Assembly: GCA_029207755.1 (NCBI GenBank)
Contig: JARCOQ010000002.1
Location: 8,246,001 to 8,310,000, forward strand
From: Chamaea fasciata
Lineage: Eukaryota; Chordata; Aves; Passeriformes; Sylviidae
DNA: 64,000 bases
Direction of reading: 5' to 3'
Under the pieces are notes generated by a model, which did no database searches, was not told where the DNA came from, and saw nothing but the letters and a program-made list of their open reading frames with translations. This document shows, piece by piece, positions 1 through 10,716 of this stretch. The translations under genes were made by a program, and so were the position numbers. The number at the start of each line of letters is the position of its first letter. Position 1 is the first letter of the stretch.

Positions 1-85
1 GTAAAAGTGCTTTTGCTGACGTGCTATTTTTTTTCCTATTGCATATATACATCAGCGTTTAATGACTGTTTGTTAGAGGAAAAAA

Positions 86-118
86 AACCAAACAAAACAA
101 CAAAACAAAACAAAACAA
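86..118. repeat. A-rich (AAAAC)n-like low-complexity tract
   Basis: Repeated AAAAC and AACAAA units form an A-rich tract just upstream of a purine repeat. It has no coding sense; the open frames reading through it are lysine, asparagine and glutamine rich by composition only. Confidence 0.7.
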
Positions 119-141
119 GACATACACAGAGATACATTTGT

Positions 142-231
142 GAAAAAGGAAAAAGGAAAAAGGAAAAGGGAAGGAATGGGAAAGGGAAAGGGAAAGGGAA
201 AGGGAAAGGGAAAGGGAAAGGGAAAGGGAAA
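142..231 (+). repeat. Purine microsatellite ending in about nine GGGAAA units
   Basis: The plus strand is almost pure purine over about 90 bases. It begins with AAAAAGG-like units (142-168) and becomes a regular GGGAAA hexamer array from about 178 to 231. The opposite strand reads as an alternating proline and phenylalanine frame, which is an artefact of the repeat. Mirror-symmetric purine tracts of this kind can form triplex DNA; that is general knowledge and has not been tested here. Confidence 0.9.
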
Positions 232-232
232 G

Positions 233-1034
233 GAGTCAAGGCAAGAAATTGGATTACAGTTGTGTGAGAATATCTGTCTTTCTCATGACTCCACCTTTTC
301 CTCCCTACAGCTCTGAAGGTAAACCTAGACAGTGACAAGCACTAGGGATCATATTGGCTAGAAAGCTCCTGATAGCTGGATAGTTATAAACAAGAAGCTG
401 CTAAATGTTGTCCAACCTGAGGAGTAGACTGACTGGAGGTTCCAGTTTTGACATACAACTGTGTTTACAAACAGACTCACAAGTGTAGGAATGAAAGAGA
501 AAATTCAGGAGGTGTTTCTGGTCTCCTGTTGCTTATGAGACCAGTTTTCTCATCCATATATTCTGAGCATTTGTCTTATTCTGTGTCTCCTTGAAAGGAA
601 ATATTAAGAATTTTGACAGAAAAAGTGAAAAGAATGGGATAAAAGAAAATAGGGCAGATTTCTTAAAATTTGATTTAGGTGTTGACCAATGCCCTCTGCT
701 CTCATTTTTCTTCTACCTTCAGTACTAATAAACACACACATATGCAATGTAATATAGATATTTATCCATGTTACAGCTGGATGGGTTTGTATCAGTGTGA
801 TCTTCCAACTTGTGGTGAAAACAATTGGAAAACATTAATTCAAATCTATTTCAATTCACAGGATTTATTGCCATCATAGACAAGCAACAAAATTTCTGCA
901 TAAGCTGTCAGCCTGAAATATAGTATGGTGAATAGACTTCATAGAGCATACGTGTGTTAAATGTCACGTGTCACAGCTTGTTTAGTTTTGCCCATTTTCC
1001 TTGCTAATAGGCAATACAGATAATTTGCCCACAG
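233..1034. other. Stretch with no recognised feature
   Basis: Unique-looking AT-rich sequence. I see no repeat family, RNA gene or convincing exon between the purine repeat and the small exon candidate that starts at 1035. Confidence 0.5.
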
Positions 1035-1128
1035 GTGTAGCATAACCCATGGAGTCACAAGGCAAGGAAAATAAAGGAGCAGACCTGCTTACTGTGGCCC
1101 TGACTTCATCTAGAGCCAATATGGGAAA
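1035..1128 (+). other. Weak exon candidate containing a start codon
   Basis: The block is preceded by an acceptor-like TTTGCCCACAG and followed by GTAAGT, a full donor consensus. An ATG at 1049, followed by G at +4, opens a frame of 26 complete codons that stays open to the donor (it begins MESQGKENKG). An in-frame stop lies just upstream, so the ATG would be the true start. No protein family is recognised. Blocks with splice-like borders and short open frames occur by chance at a noticeable rate in 64 kb, so this is a candidate only. Confidence 0.18.
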
Positions 1129-1891
1129 GTAAGTGCTTTAAAACTTTAATTTGACAACATGATCACTATTATTACTTATCTTATATTCACTTAGTCATAT
1201 CTTCCATATTTTCAGGGATGGGTCAATATTTCATACTTTCAATACACAGTAGTCTTTACTCTCGATTTACTCTCAAATTATGGACTGAAGGGCTTTTCTT
1301 TAGGTTACATGTTTTCTAATAAACGTAAATTTACAGAATTTACAGTAGATGAGAAAAATGGTGAGCACAGACAGGATTTCTCATAAATAATGCTGTGATT
1401 AAAAACCTAAATAATCAGGACTGTTTGCTTGACATTTATTCATAACCTACTTGCATACTAAGCTTTCTGCAGTCTAAGATTTTCTGAACCACTGTTCACA
1501 GGATACACCAAAGATCCAGTTCAATTGATTTCTGGAGGTTTAAAAAAAACCAGACAAATTATATTCTTTGTAAAACTCCTTTTGGATCTCAAACATTATG
1601 GAGCTGGATAGCACTGTTCTGGGGGACCAGACTAGAGTGGCCTACTTAAAAACTCCATAGAAATGAACAGCCTTGCATCTTCTCTGAAAAACTCTTTTCT
1701 TTCAGATCATAAACAAAAGAACCTGGGCTAGGGTTTTCCTTGTTTGTTTTGTTATGTTGTTTGGGTTTTGCTTTGCTTTGTTTTGTTTTCAAATTTACTA
1801 TGAAGTACTCTATTACTAATAACTGCTGTTTCTGGAAAGGCTTTGTGTTGGTTATTGATGAACAGCCTGGCCAGTGGGACAGAAGGATGTT
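1129..1891. other. Stretch with a T/G-rich low-complexity patch only
   Basis: The only structure seen is a pyrimidine/G patch of TTTGTTTTG-like units at about 1733-1790. The rest is unremarkable AT-rich sequence. Confidence 0.5.
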
Positions 1892-1990
1892 AGAATTGTA
1901 GAATAGTTTGTGTAGGAAGGGACCCCTAAAGGTCATCGAGTTCAACCCTGTTAAAATGAGCAGGGACCTTTTCAACATGAACATGTTCAT
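1892..1990 (-). mobile_element. CR1 LINE 3'-end fragment, minus strand
   Basis: Read on the plus strand, this starts with AGAATTGTAGAAT, followed by a GGAAGGGACC-like block, GGTCATCGAGTTCAACCC and GAGCAGGGACC. This is the reverse complement of the CR1 3' untranslated end, in the expected order of conserved blocks. About 100 bases remain, without any reading frame. The element's 3' terminus is at the low coordinate. It is diverged and 5'-truncated, as nearly all CR1 copies are. Confidence 0.8.
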
Positions 1991-2094
1991 CTTCAAGCTG
2001 AACGAAATGGGGAGTGTCTAGACAACAGCCACAGCCAATGGCTCCGCTGGAAATGTTGACTTTGCCCAACGTGAGGAAGGAAAAGCCAACAGAG

Positions 2095-2441
2095 TGTCCC
2101 TGCAGCGTCTCACCACCCAAGGGTGCCTGTCAGAGAGAAGATGGAGCCAGACTCTTCTCAGGGGTTCACATCAGAGGCAACAGGCCCAACTCAGCACTGA
2201 CACTATATAAAAAGACAATTGTTGCTATGGGCTCCAGCAGAGCAGTGGATCAGCCTGGCTAGAGAATCTGTGTGTTCTCCACCCTTGGGGATTTTCACAG
2301 CTCAACTGGACAAGGCTTGGACCACTCTCTCTAAGTTCAGTGTTGGATCTAATTTTGAGATTGGCCGTGTTCTGTGGAGGGGGATTGAAAAAATGACCCC
2401 CAGCAGCCACCTACAAACTCAATTATGCAATGATTCTGTTG
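2095..2441 (+). mobile_element. CR1 LINE 3'-end fragment, plus strand
   Basis: Conserved CR1 blocks appear in order: GTGCCTGTCAGAGAGAAGATGGAGCC, CAGACTCTTCTCAG, AGCAGTGGATCAGCCTGGCTAGAGAATCTGTG, TCTCCACCCTTGGGGATTTTC, CTCAACTGGACAAGGC, and a terminal AATGATTCTGTTG resembling the CR1 end repeat. It lies about 100 bases after a CR1 piece of opposite orientation, so the two copies have their truncated 5' ends facing each other. No functional frame survives. Confidence 0.85.
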
Positions 2442-3877
2442 AAGCTTTTTAAATTTAGAGTGCAGTCTTTTGGTATATGATGAGTTAGACAGATCAGGGA
2501 TTTGAATTTCATTTCACATATGCCAGATAACAACCTTGTACCACTGAGAACAGAGTTGCTCAAGGTAATTATATGCAAATGAATTTTTAAGCAGCCTGAA
2601 TTACCTGCTTTAGCTGCTCAGCCTGGAAAAAGCCAACAAGTGAGATTAGCCCATGTTTTTAAAATTTTCTGCTCCCACAGCAAATTGAGACAAGTTTTTA
2701 TTTTTATAAGAAGGCTAACTGAAGTCCTCACAAAGCTCATCCCTTTTGAATCTGAGAGGAACTCCAAAGTCCCGCTGTATTAGCCTTGACCTCTTAGACC
2801 TCTTCATTTGTGAGAAAAGAAATATTTGCACCTTGATGGCAATGCAGCCTGGGAACACAGCTGTTAGTATTTTTAGTGTGGACATAACCGGAATGATTAG
2901 TGAACAAGGAGATGTCATGGGAGTTTAATGATCATTAGATCAAATACATAAACACTTCAGGTCATGATTAGACTTTCTGAAATGGGAGTAGCCTCACTGA
3001 ATTCCTGACTCAGATGTTTGAGTAAATGCCCATGCACTGGACCTCAGGGGGCAGCCTTTACCAAATAACAATTGCCCCTTTGCCAAACAAAATTCTTCAT
3101 TCATAAAAACTGTGATGTAAAAAAAGGAGGCAGGAAAGTGAATTAATCAAGTTTCACACTCCAAAGGATTAAAAAATATTTGGTTTATATATTTACACTA
3201 GTATAAATTATTTATAAATATTGGTCATACTGACAAATATTATTCAAATAACAGTTATGATTAGATAACTATTACTATAAAATTTATAAAGGCTTATATA
3301 TTTATATAATTTAACACTGTTGAATTATTTTAGTGACTCTCTATTCGCACCACTTGCACTTCCAGCAAAGATAATAAAGGGAAGATAGGCAATGCACTTG
3401 CTAATATTATTTGCCATCCACAATTTACTGGAGGATTTTGTATTCTCCTTGTTAACTGTGACTAAAAATAGGAATGCTGCTGCCTTTCCACTGTGTGGAT
3501 TTCAAAAGAGGTTTGCATTTTTCTTTTATTGTCTTTATATGAAAGGAACATGTAATGGATAACAGAGACTGAAATCAAAACGAGAGCTGTGGGGTACTTT
3601 TTCTCAGTAATAATAATCACAACTGCAAAGCAGATGACTGTTTTCTCATTCTTTCACCTGCTAAAAACTTGGTTATGGCAGCAAGGCTCTGTTTCTAAGC
3701 CTCGTTTTTGCTAGTTCATTTCACCATTGCACATTTCAGGAATAACAGGGAAAATAAAATCCATTGAGCTAGGAGACACTACTATTTTTTTGAAAATTGC
3801 ATTTGTACCTCAGGTTGTTGTTATTCTGAGAAATTACAAGCAAACAAAACCCATGCATACTGAAATAATAATATAAT
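2442..3877. other. AT-rich stretch with one octamer word
   Basis: No gene is seen. An ATGCAAAT octamer lies at 2573-2580 directly beside a TAATTA word, a combination common in vertebrate enhancers but also expected by chance at this base composition. The part from about 3165 to 3320 is extremely AT-rich. Confidence 0.45.
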
Positions 3878-4105
3878 GCCTTGGGTTGGGAAGGTCATCA
3901 CCACCCACACAGGAAAGAATTCCTTCTTAATATCTAATCTAAATATCTCCTCTTTCAGTTTAAAACCATTCTCCCTTGTCCTAATACTACATACCCATGT
4001 CAAAAGTCACTCTTCTTTTTTTATAACCCCTCCCCCCCCCTTAGGTACAGGAAAGCTGCTACAAGATCCTGAGACAGAGTCCTGAGGGATCCTCAACCTC
4101 TACCT
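3878..4105 (-). mobile_element. CR1 LINE fragment, minus strand, internally deleted
   Basis: The plus strand reads GGAAAGAATTCCTTCTTAATATCTAATCTAAATAT, then a CTCTTTCAGTTTAAAACCATTCTCCCTTGTCCTAATACTACAT block, then TTAGGTACAGGAAAGCTGCTACAAGATCCTGAG. These are reverse-complement CR1 3' UTR blocks in order. The usual terminal block is reduced to TTGGGTTGGGAAGGTCATC, implying an internal loss close to the 3' end. A short C run interrupts it at about 4030. Confidence 0.8.
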
Positions 4106-6686
4106 GAACAGAGAGCCACTGACCACAGCTCCGTGACTGCATCCCTCCAGCCAACTCCCTATCCCATGAACAGCTCAACCTTCATGTCTGTGACTCCAGA
4201 TTGGAGTTAAGTGTCTATTATATTAATATTTACATTTGATTAAAGAATTTCTAATGCTTCTCCACTACTTCTCTTCCTCCTGAATTATTAGCTGGGCTGA
4301 GAAACTGCTGGCTGAGCTCAAAGCATCAGCAATACAGGAAGAGATGAAGTGGCACACCAGGTTAGATTTTGTTGATAATATGATATTCTGTGTGAATTTA
4401 TTGCAAGCTACTCTGCTTCCAAAAGTCTCTTAATTTAACATTGTACTTTCATGATGTTGAATTGTCTAAGTTCACCTCATTAGGATCCTATGTGTTTGTT
4501 TTCTAGTCCTGCAGTAATTTGGTAATTCTCTTGTAAAAGGCCATTCTTTGGTAGATTGCCCACAAAAGAAAATTGTTTGGTTCTATTTTCCTTGTGGAAT
4601 GTCTATTTTTTAAATAAACTTGTTACTTGTTAATGGGTAAGCAAATTTTTTGTTTTTTGGTCATTATTTTCCTTGATTTCCACTTTGAGGTTTACTCAAC
4701 CTACTTTGAGATTATCAGCCAACTAAATTTTCTTCATTTCCTCCCTTCCCTTTCTCCTTTTTATGGACTTTCAAATGCAAATACACCTGGGATGTGCTGA
4801 GTTTATCTGTTATTTGTCTTGGAGAACAGCTTCATCCATCCTTAGTTCCAACGAGGAGCACTCACTCATAGGAGAACTTGGGGGAATTTATGGTGTGAAC
4901 AACTGTGAACCCTTCAGCCCCTCCTTAATCTGTTTTCCAACTCTCTCAGTTATCATTACAGATTCCTTGGTTTTACAGACATCTCAGAGTGCTGCAATCT
5001 CATGTACCACAGAAACAGAAATACTGGTGTTTAATCGCTGAGATATGAATTTAATAGTTCCTTCATATTTTGCCTTCCCCACTAGATGCAAGAGGCTGAT
5101 AATTCTTGCAAAGTTTAAATCTGTTTCAGAGGCAATTTATTTCAGTAGACTTTATTTCTTTTTTTATTAGTCCATGGCAGTTTAATTTAAGATTTAGAAG
5201 CTGAAAGTGCACTTTTTATAAAAATAGAAAACAGATATCTACTATATATCACAACATAGCCATTAATAAAATAAATGTGTATTCACACGTAGAAATCCTC
5301 CTCTAAATTGTATTTATTTTTTATTCACAAATAATACACGTTCACAGAGCAGTTATACTGTTATGTAAGACTGTCACAAGAGTGTAAAATCTGTCCCAAT
5401 AAGGTATATTCTAGTATATCATTGTTATTACCTGAATTTAGCTGTGCCTGGTTAAAGTCAGATCACCCACTTTCTTTGGCTTAAATTTATGATACTTTTA
5501 CCCTTGAAACGTACAGAAATATTCACACAATATTTCTTTGTAAAGAAAGATTAAAAAAAAAAAAAAACAACAGGGAGTATAAAAATTAACCACAAATGAC
5601 AGAACTGTCTCCTATAACATCTTTGTATGGGAGAGGGGAGAGTTTGCATCAGTGTTTTGCACAGCTGGGGGAAAGCTGCTCCAGGGCTAAGGGACAGTTT
5701 CACACATGTAACTGCACAAACCAAAAATGTAGGATTTTTACAGGAACAAACTGATGACACTGCACACAGTCTTTAAGTGAATTACAATGATAGACTTTTT
5801 CTGATACAGCTTCTTCTTTTTTTGCTTTTTGAATGGGTTGGGTAAATATCATTCAATTGTACTTCCATAAACTAGAGTTTCTCTCCTCACACACATTAAA
5901 GTAATTTTCACCTGCAAGCATTTCCTTTGTTCCATGGTTTGAATATTGTCCATATATTTGTTATTATTTTTAAACAATATTTTTTGTACAATTGTTGGAG
6001 CTAGAGTTCAAATACGTAGGCAATATGTCTGAAGAGAAAGACACACAGAATCACCTTAATCATGCTCACAAACATTACTTTTGGAACTTGTTACCTAAGC
6101 AAATTTCAATAACCAGCGGTGTGTTGGTACAAATGTATTCCCTAAATATATACTTACAAGACTGGTCACCCTTCTCTAAATCAGAAATGTTTATTCAGAA
6201 TGAAAGGATGTACTCATTTGTTCTGTTTAGATAAGATATATGGAGATTATAGGCAATCAGAACACTTCTGTAATTCATGTCTTATGATGCTTTTGTAACT
6301 ACAAGCTTGTGTCCAGATAGCAGGTATCAGCTGAAATATCAGACTGTTCCAGCTGTCACTAGAGCCGTCACTCTAGGACACATTCAAACCAAATAAACTG
6401 GAATGTACTGGTACATGAAAGGGAAAAACTCATAATAATAGAGAGCATGCAGTGAATCCATAGATATCCCTGTTCCAGCATTGAGCTTTTTCTAGAGAGG
6501 TTTGGGGTGCAATATGAGGACAACATCTTTTGAAGGAGACATAACAGTACTTAAGATGATATAATGTGTGAAATTATTAAATTGTTCATAGATTTCCATT
6601 TTCAAATTGTTCTTTCTTTTGAAGGCCCTGTGTAACTTCTTCATGCCTATATTTTTTTTCAAGAGGTCTGAAGTCTGTCAACTCAC
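4106..6686. other. Stretch with no recognised feature
   Basis: AT-rich sequence holding a 15-A run at about 5553-5567. No repeat family, RNA gene or convincing exon is seen. A minus-strand block at about 5917-6028 has splice-like borders but an in-frame stop, so it is not called. Confidence 0.5.
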
Positions 6687-6780
6687 CTACAGATGCCATC
6701 TGGATTTTCATCAGAGCAGGGACACTGACACAAACCTTCGCGTGTAGTTATTCCATCTGGACACCCTAGTTTTCTGTATT
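6687..6780 (-). other. Cysteine-rich exon candidate, minus strand
   Basis: On the minus strand the block is preceded by TTTTCATTCAG (an alternative acceptor TACAG lies 7 bases further in) and ends TGTAG before a perfect GTGAGT donor. One frame is open throughout and reads, in part, GCPDGITT and NPDGIC, with five cysteines in about 29 codons. The base TCCAGATGG is repeated twice inside (plus strand 6696-6704 and 6753-6761), giving the two PDG motifs. Two CpGs survive. The composition resembles a small secreted or extracellular cysteine module, but I do not recognise the protein. It could be a lone chance block or an exon of a decayed gene. Confidence 0.28.
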
Positions 6781-9198
6781 CTGAATGAAAACCCATAATG
6801 GGACTTGATTTCTTTCAGTAGATTCATGTTGTCTGTCTTCCAATAGCCAATTTATTTTAGTATACGCCAGAGATCCCAAAACTGAGGCAAATAAAACCCT
6901 TTTTTCTTTATTAGGTTCTCAGTCTAGAGACTCCTTGTGTCTCTAAACTTCATACTTGCAGTTTGTCTGTCCATAATCACAGACAAGTTTCAAACTGGAT
7001 ATGGTTAATTGAATAACTCCTGTATAACACTGGTTCAAAGTGAAGTTATATACTGCTTTTCTCTGCTTTGAAAACTTTTTCTGTTTTTTTAATGTTTAAA
7101 AGGATTTTGAACCAGTCAGTTCAAAGGTGACACAGAAGAAAAAATAGAATTCCCGGACTGCAGCTATCAACAGCTGCTGAAAAAGAGTGGGGAAAAATTT
7201 TAGATTTCACTACAAAAATGCTGAAGAATATAACTGAAGGGCTTGGGGATACAATCCCAACAGGCCAAAATAGGCTAAGGAAGGAGTTCAGTTTCCAACT
7301 GAAAAAAAAAAATCTTTTGAAATCTAGCTTGTAAAAAAACTATAAAGCCTCTAGAAAAACAAGTGATTTTTTTTCATAGATTTCTTTACCTGCAGATCAG
7401 GTGAAAAAGGGAAGAACCAGTGCCTTGTGTATACTGAATCTATGAGAAATTTGGCTAAAAATTTTTGAGTTATGTTAAAACAGACAATTCTTTTTTATCC
7501 ACAAGCTTACCTTTCATCTAATTTATTTGTATAACACCACTTCTGGTCCCTATCTAATATAATTGGGAAAATCAGGAATAGAATATTCCGAGAGACTGAT
7601 GTCCTTCACATCAGTTGTTGCCTTTTTCTTCCCTAAAGAGACACAAGAATTGTAGTTTAGTGAGGATTTTTTTTTATCCAATTTATGTAGCACGAACATG
7701 TATACAACTAAAATAACATTCCTATATCACCTGCTAAGTTGTTCAGCTCAGTTATTTTCTCCCATTTTGAGTGACTGAGAAAATGAAAAAAATAGAGTGC
7801 TTCTTTACAGAGATGATGAAAAAGACAACGATACACACTTGTTTCTTCTCTACAGAAAGAGTTGTATGTATCTCAGATCTTGTAAATATGTTTGTATACA
7901 GCCCAAACCAGATTTATTAAAAGAAAAACAAAACCAAACCACATGCACTACTTTTTGAGCCTAACCATGACACCAACACCAAATATATGGTATATTTCAG
8001 CAATTTAATATTAAGAAACTACTGACCTTCCAGCCTTATGCTTCAGGTACCATTTTGCAAGACAAGGCCATCAGTAAAAGAGTTATGAAAGGATTGCTCT
8101 GTTATCAAATAACTTATTCTGAAAATGCCATTAAGTTTAATTAGAGGCAGAAACTTTTCTACCAGATGGACTGGAATATTAGAGAGGGAAATCTGGACCA
8201 TTTTGATGACCTCAGAATGAACATTTCCTAAAGCACCATTATATGTATTTTCTGATAAAATATTGCAATAGCAGGCAAAAGTCTGCTTTCATTTATGCTG
8301 CCACTGTTGCCTCCAAAAAGTCAGAATCAAAGAGGTTAATTCTTTAAATGTGGTAAGATTTATAAATGGTCTTACCTGTTTTTTCTTCTCAATAACTTCC
8401 ACCCCAAATTTGAAACTGTGAACGTCTCGTTCTTAATGTACTTCAGGTGCTGTGAAGTAATGGAATCACTGCATTACTCTGGATTCACAGTGCAGATTTT
8501 ATTAAAATTTACTTATCAACAAACTCTTATTTAAGAGGTGTGAAGGAAATTTTAATCAGAAAAATATTGAAAAAACATTTAAAACTTTATAGTTATAACT
8601 CTGGTGCTTTTCATAGAAAGCTTAAGAGCATATATTACACTCCTTTTATTTTTCATCATAAAATAATACTTTACATAGTTCTTTCCATTCAATCCTTTCA
8701 AAATAACACAAACGACCTTTACTTCATACAATCCAACAAATTACAGGTCAAATTATTGCATCAATGCCTAACAAAATATATTATTCTAAAAATAAAAAAA
8801 AAATCTATACTCACATAACTCTTATTAATGTAAACTTAGTAGGAAGTAACATATTATGAAACTCAAACATGACTGATAGCTTACACGTCTCTGAAGACAA
8901 AGCAGATGTTTAGCTGTGGTAAATTATTCTTCTAAGTCCTGATAACCTTCCGCTGACTTTCATGGGTAATGCATCAGCCCTCAAAAGAGTGAAAAGAGAA
9001 AAATTTATGGCTCCCACAACAATAATTGCAAGGTTAGGTGAGATTATTTCTCCTGAACATACTTATAATGAACGGTGGTCCTTATCCCTTCCCTCTCTTC
9101 AAGAAAGGTAAACAAGCAGGTTTTTATTTTAACTTTAACAATTGATTTTAAAGTATTGTTTAAACCAGCGTTTAATTGTTAAATTGTTATCATGATCA

Positions 9199-9199
<1 letters not shown>
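6781..9199. other. Stretch with weak minus-strand splice-bounded blocks only
   Basis: Two minus-strand blocks here have plausible GT-AG borders: 7511-7632, whose acceptor side has a good pyrimidine tract, and about 8375-8448, followed by CAG/GTAAGA. Each is open in a frame only over part of its length, and the 7511-7632 frame is broken by a stop at mid-block. They could be relics of the same gene as the cysteine-rich block at 6.7 kb, or chance. Nothing else is recognised. Confidence 0.3.

Positions 9200-9229
<30 letters not shown>
9200..9229 (+). repeat. Pure A tract, 30 bases
   Basis: An uninterrupted run of 30 A. No retroposed body is recognisable upstream, so it is not assigned as a tail. 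Confidence 0.9.
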
Positions 9230-9231
<2 letters not shown>

Positions 9232-10589
9232 TTAAGTATTGTGGTTTTAGGCCACTTATTTGATTTGTAATACAAAGTGATCCTTATGGATGGACTCATC
9301 CATACAGAACAAGTGTAAGATATATAGATCTTTGAGTAAAAATGTTTGTTTGTAAGGATATTCCTTGGTTTTCTCTTTACATAATAATTTCTCTTCTGTC
9401 AGAAATTTATGTATTCTTTTCACAGTGAAGCTTTATATAGCTATGCTGTCTGATACTACTCCCACCTTGGGGAATTGTTTCCTTTGGTCTTTTTGGTGTA
9501 GTGTTTAATAAGAGAAATAACACTTTAGCTGGTTTATTTGGGAGCTAAAATATATCCATGAAAGCAAAACTCCCTTCTAGTTTTATATTTATTTATTCAT
9601 ATTTTGTATTTATTATTTGAACCATTGACATGCTGAACCCAAACTCTATTTTTGGGAGGTTTCCCCTTGTAATGAGATATTTTCGCTGTCTCCCAAGTCC
9701 CTACAAACTCAAAGTTTGGTTATCTACTAAAAATTCAAGATCTGTTAGACAATGGTCCATGTTATTTTCTTTAATTAAAACTCCTGAAAATGTTAATTGG
9801 AGAAACAGATTGTGAAGGAAAAGGAAAAAAAAAATCAGTGGTGGAACAGTGATCCAGCTTGATAAACCACAGTATAAGACTCTCCTGATACTGTAGGAGG
9901 GTAAACACATACGTGGCAGTAATTTACCAGTGTTTGTGTTTCAGCTGGGAAATTAAACAAATGCTACTGATTTTCTTATTTCTTGAGTGTTTTGTTTAGA
10001 GGTAGGAGAACTGTGTTTTAAAATGATTTTTCTGCACCCCCTACCCAGTATTCTTCAAATGTGGGACTTCATTTCAATGTAAGCAAATGTGGCATTTTGA
10101 GGAAAAGTCAGGCACTTTAGAAACTACAAATACGAAGGAAAACAGGCTGTTGAGACATCCTGAGAGGATACAGGACCAACCATATAAAGAACTTATGTGA
10201 TTTCCAGGGCAGGACAAGAAATTCACAGCTGATGTTACTCGTACTGACGCTTCCAAAATAATTTCCACCAAAATTACCAAGGTTAAGTTTAAATATATTA
10301 CATTTGCAACCCTAAGACCTTTTGCTTGTCCTTGGCCTGAAAAAGGTCTCAATGAGGTTATTAGCTGATAAAGATACAACCTCTAGCAGGGAGAAATGAT
10401 AAGACATGGTGGGCAGAGTACAGACTGCCTTCATTCAGCATAGAAAGATCTGGAAGAAAAATTGGGGTAAGCAATAATGTAAGACTCAGTGTCAGAGAGA
10501 GAAAAGTGCTATTTAGTAAGAGAACTACATCACACGAACACTAAAAGATACTCTGTGGCTAGGAGGAAGGAATCTGATTCAGGCTTCAC
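9230..10589. other. Stretch with no recognised feature
   Basis: Unique-looking sequence; no repeat family, RNA or convincing exon seen. Confidence 0.5.
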
Positions 10590-10616
10590 TTTTTTTTTTT
10601 TTTTTTTTTTTTTTTT
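10590..10616 (-). repeat. Pure T tract, 27 bases
   Basis: An uninterrupted run of 27 T, followed by CCCC. No retroposed body is recognised on either side. Confidence 0.9.
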
Positions 10617-10670
10617 CCCCGCTCTCATTTTGACCAGCAAAACTACCCTGAATCATGATTTTCACCTTTT

Positions 10671-10713
10671 CTTAAGGAAATTTTCTTAAGGAAATTTTCT
10701 TATGGAAATTTTT
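10671..10713 (+). repeat. Three-copy tandem repeat, 14-bp unit
   Basis: CTTAAGGAAATTTT occurs twice exactly and is followed by a third copy with one substitution (CTTATGG) and one extra T. It is a short local tandem duplication. Confidence 0.85.
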
Positions 10714-10716
10714 CTT

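Noticed and set aside
36..338. 100-codon minus-strand frame with a Pro-Phe repeat
   Set aside because: Direct translation of the GGGAAA microsatellite.
5917..6028. Minus-strand block with a strong TTTCTCTTCAG acceptor and CAG/GTGAAA donor
   Set aside because: Every frame has at least one stop; kept only as a possible relic beside the 6.7 kb candidate.
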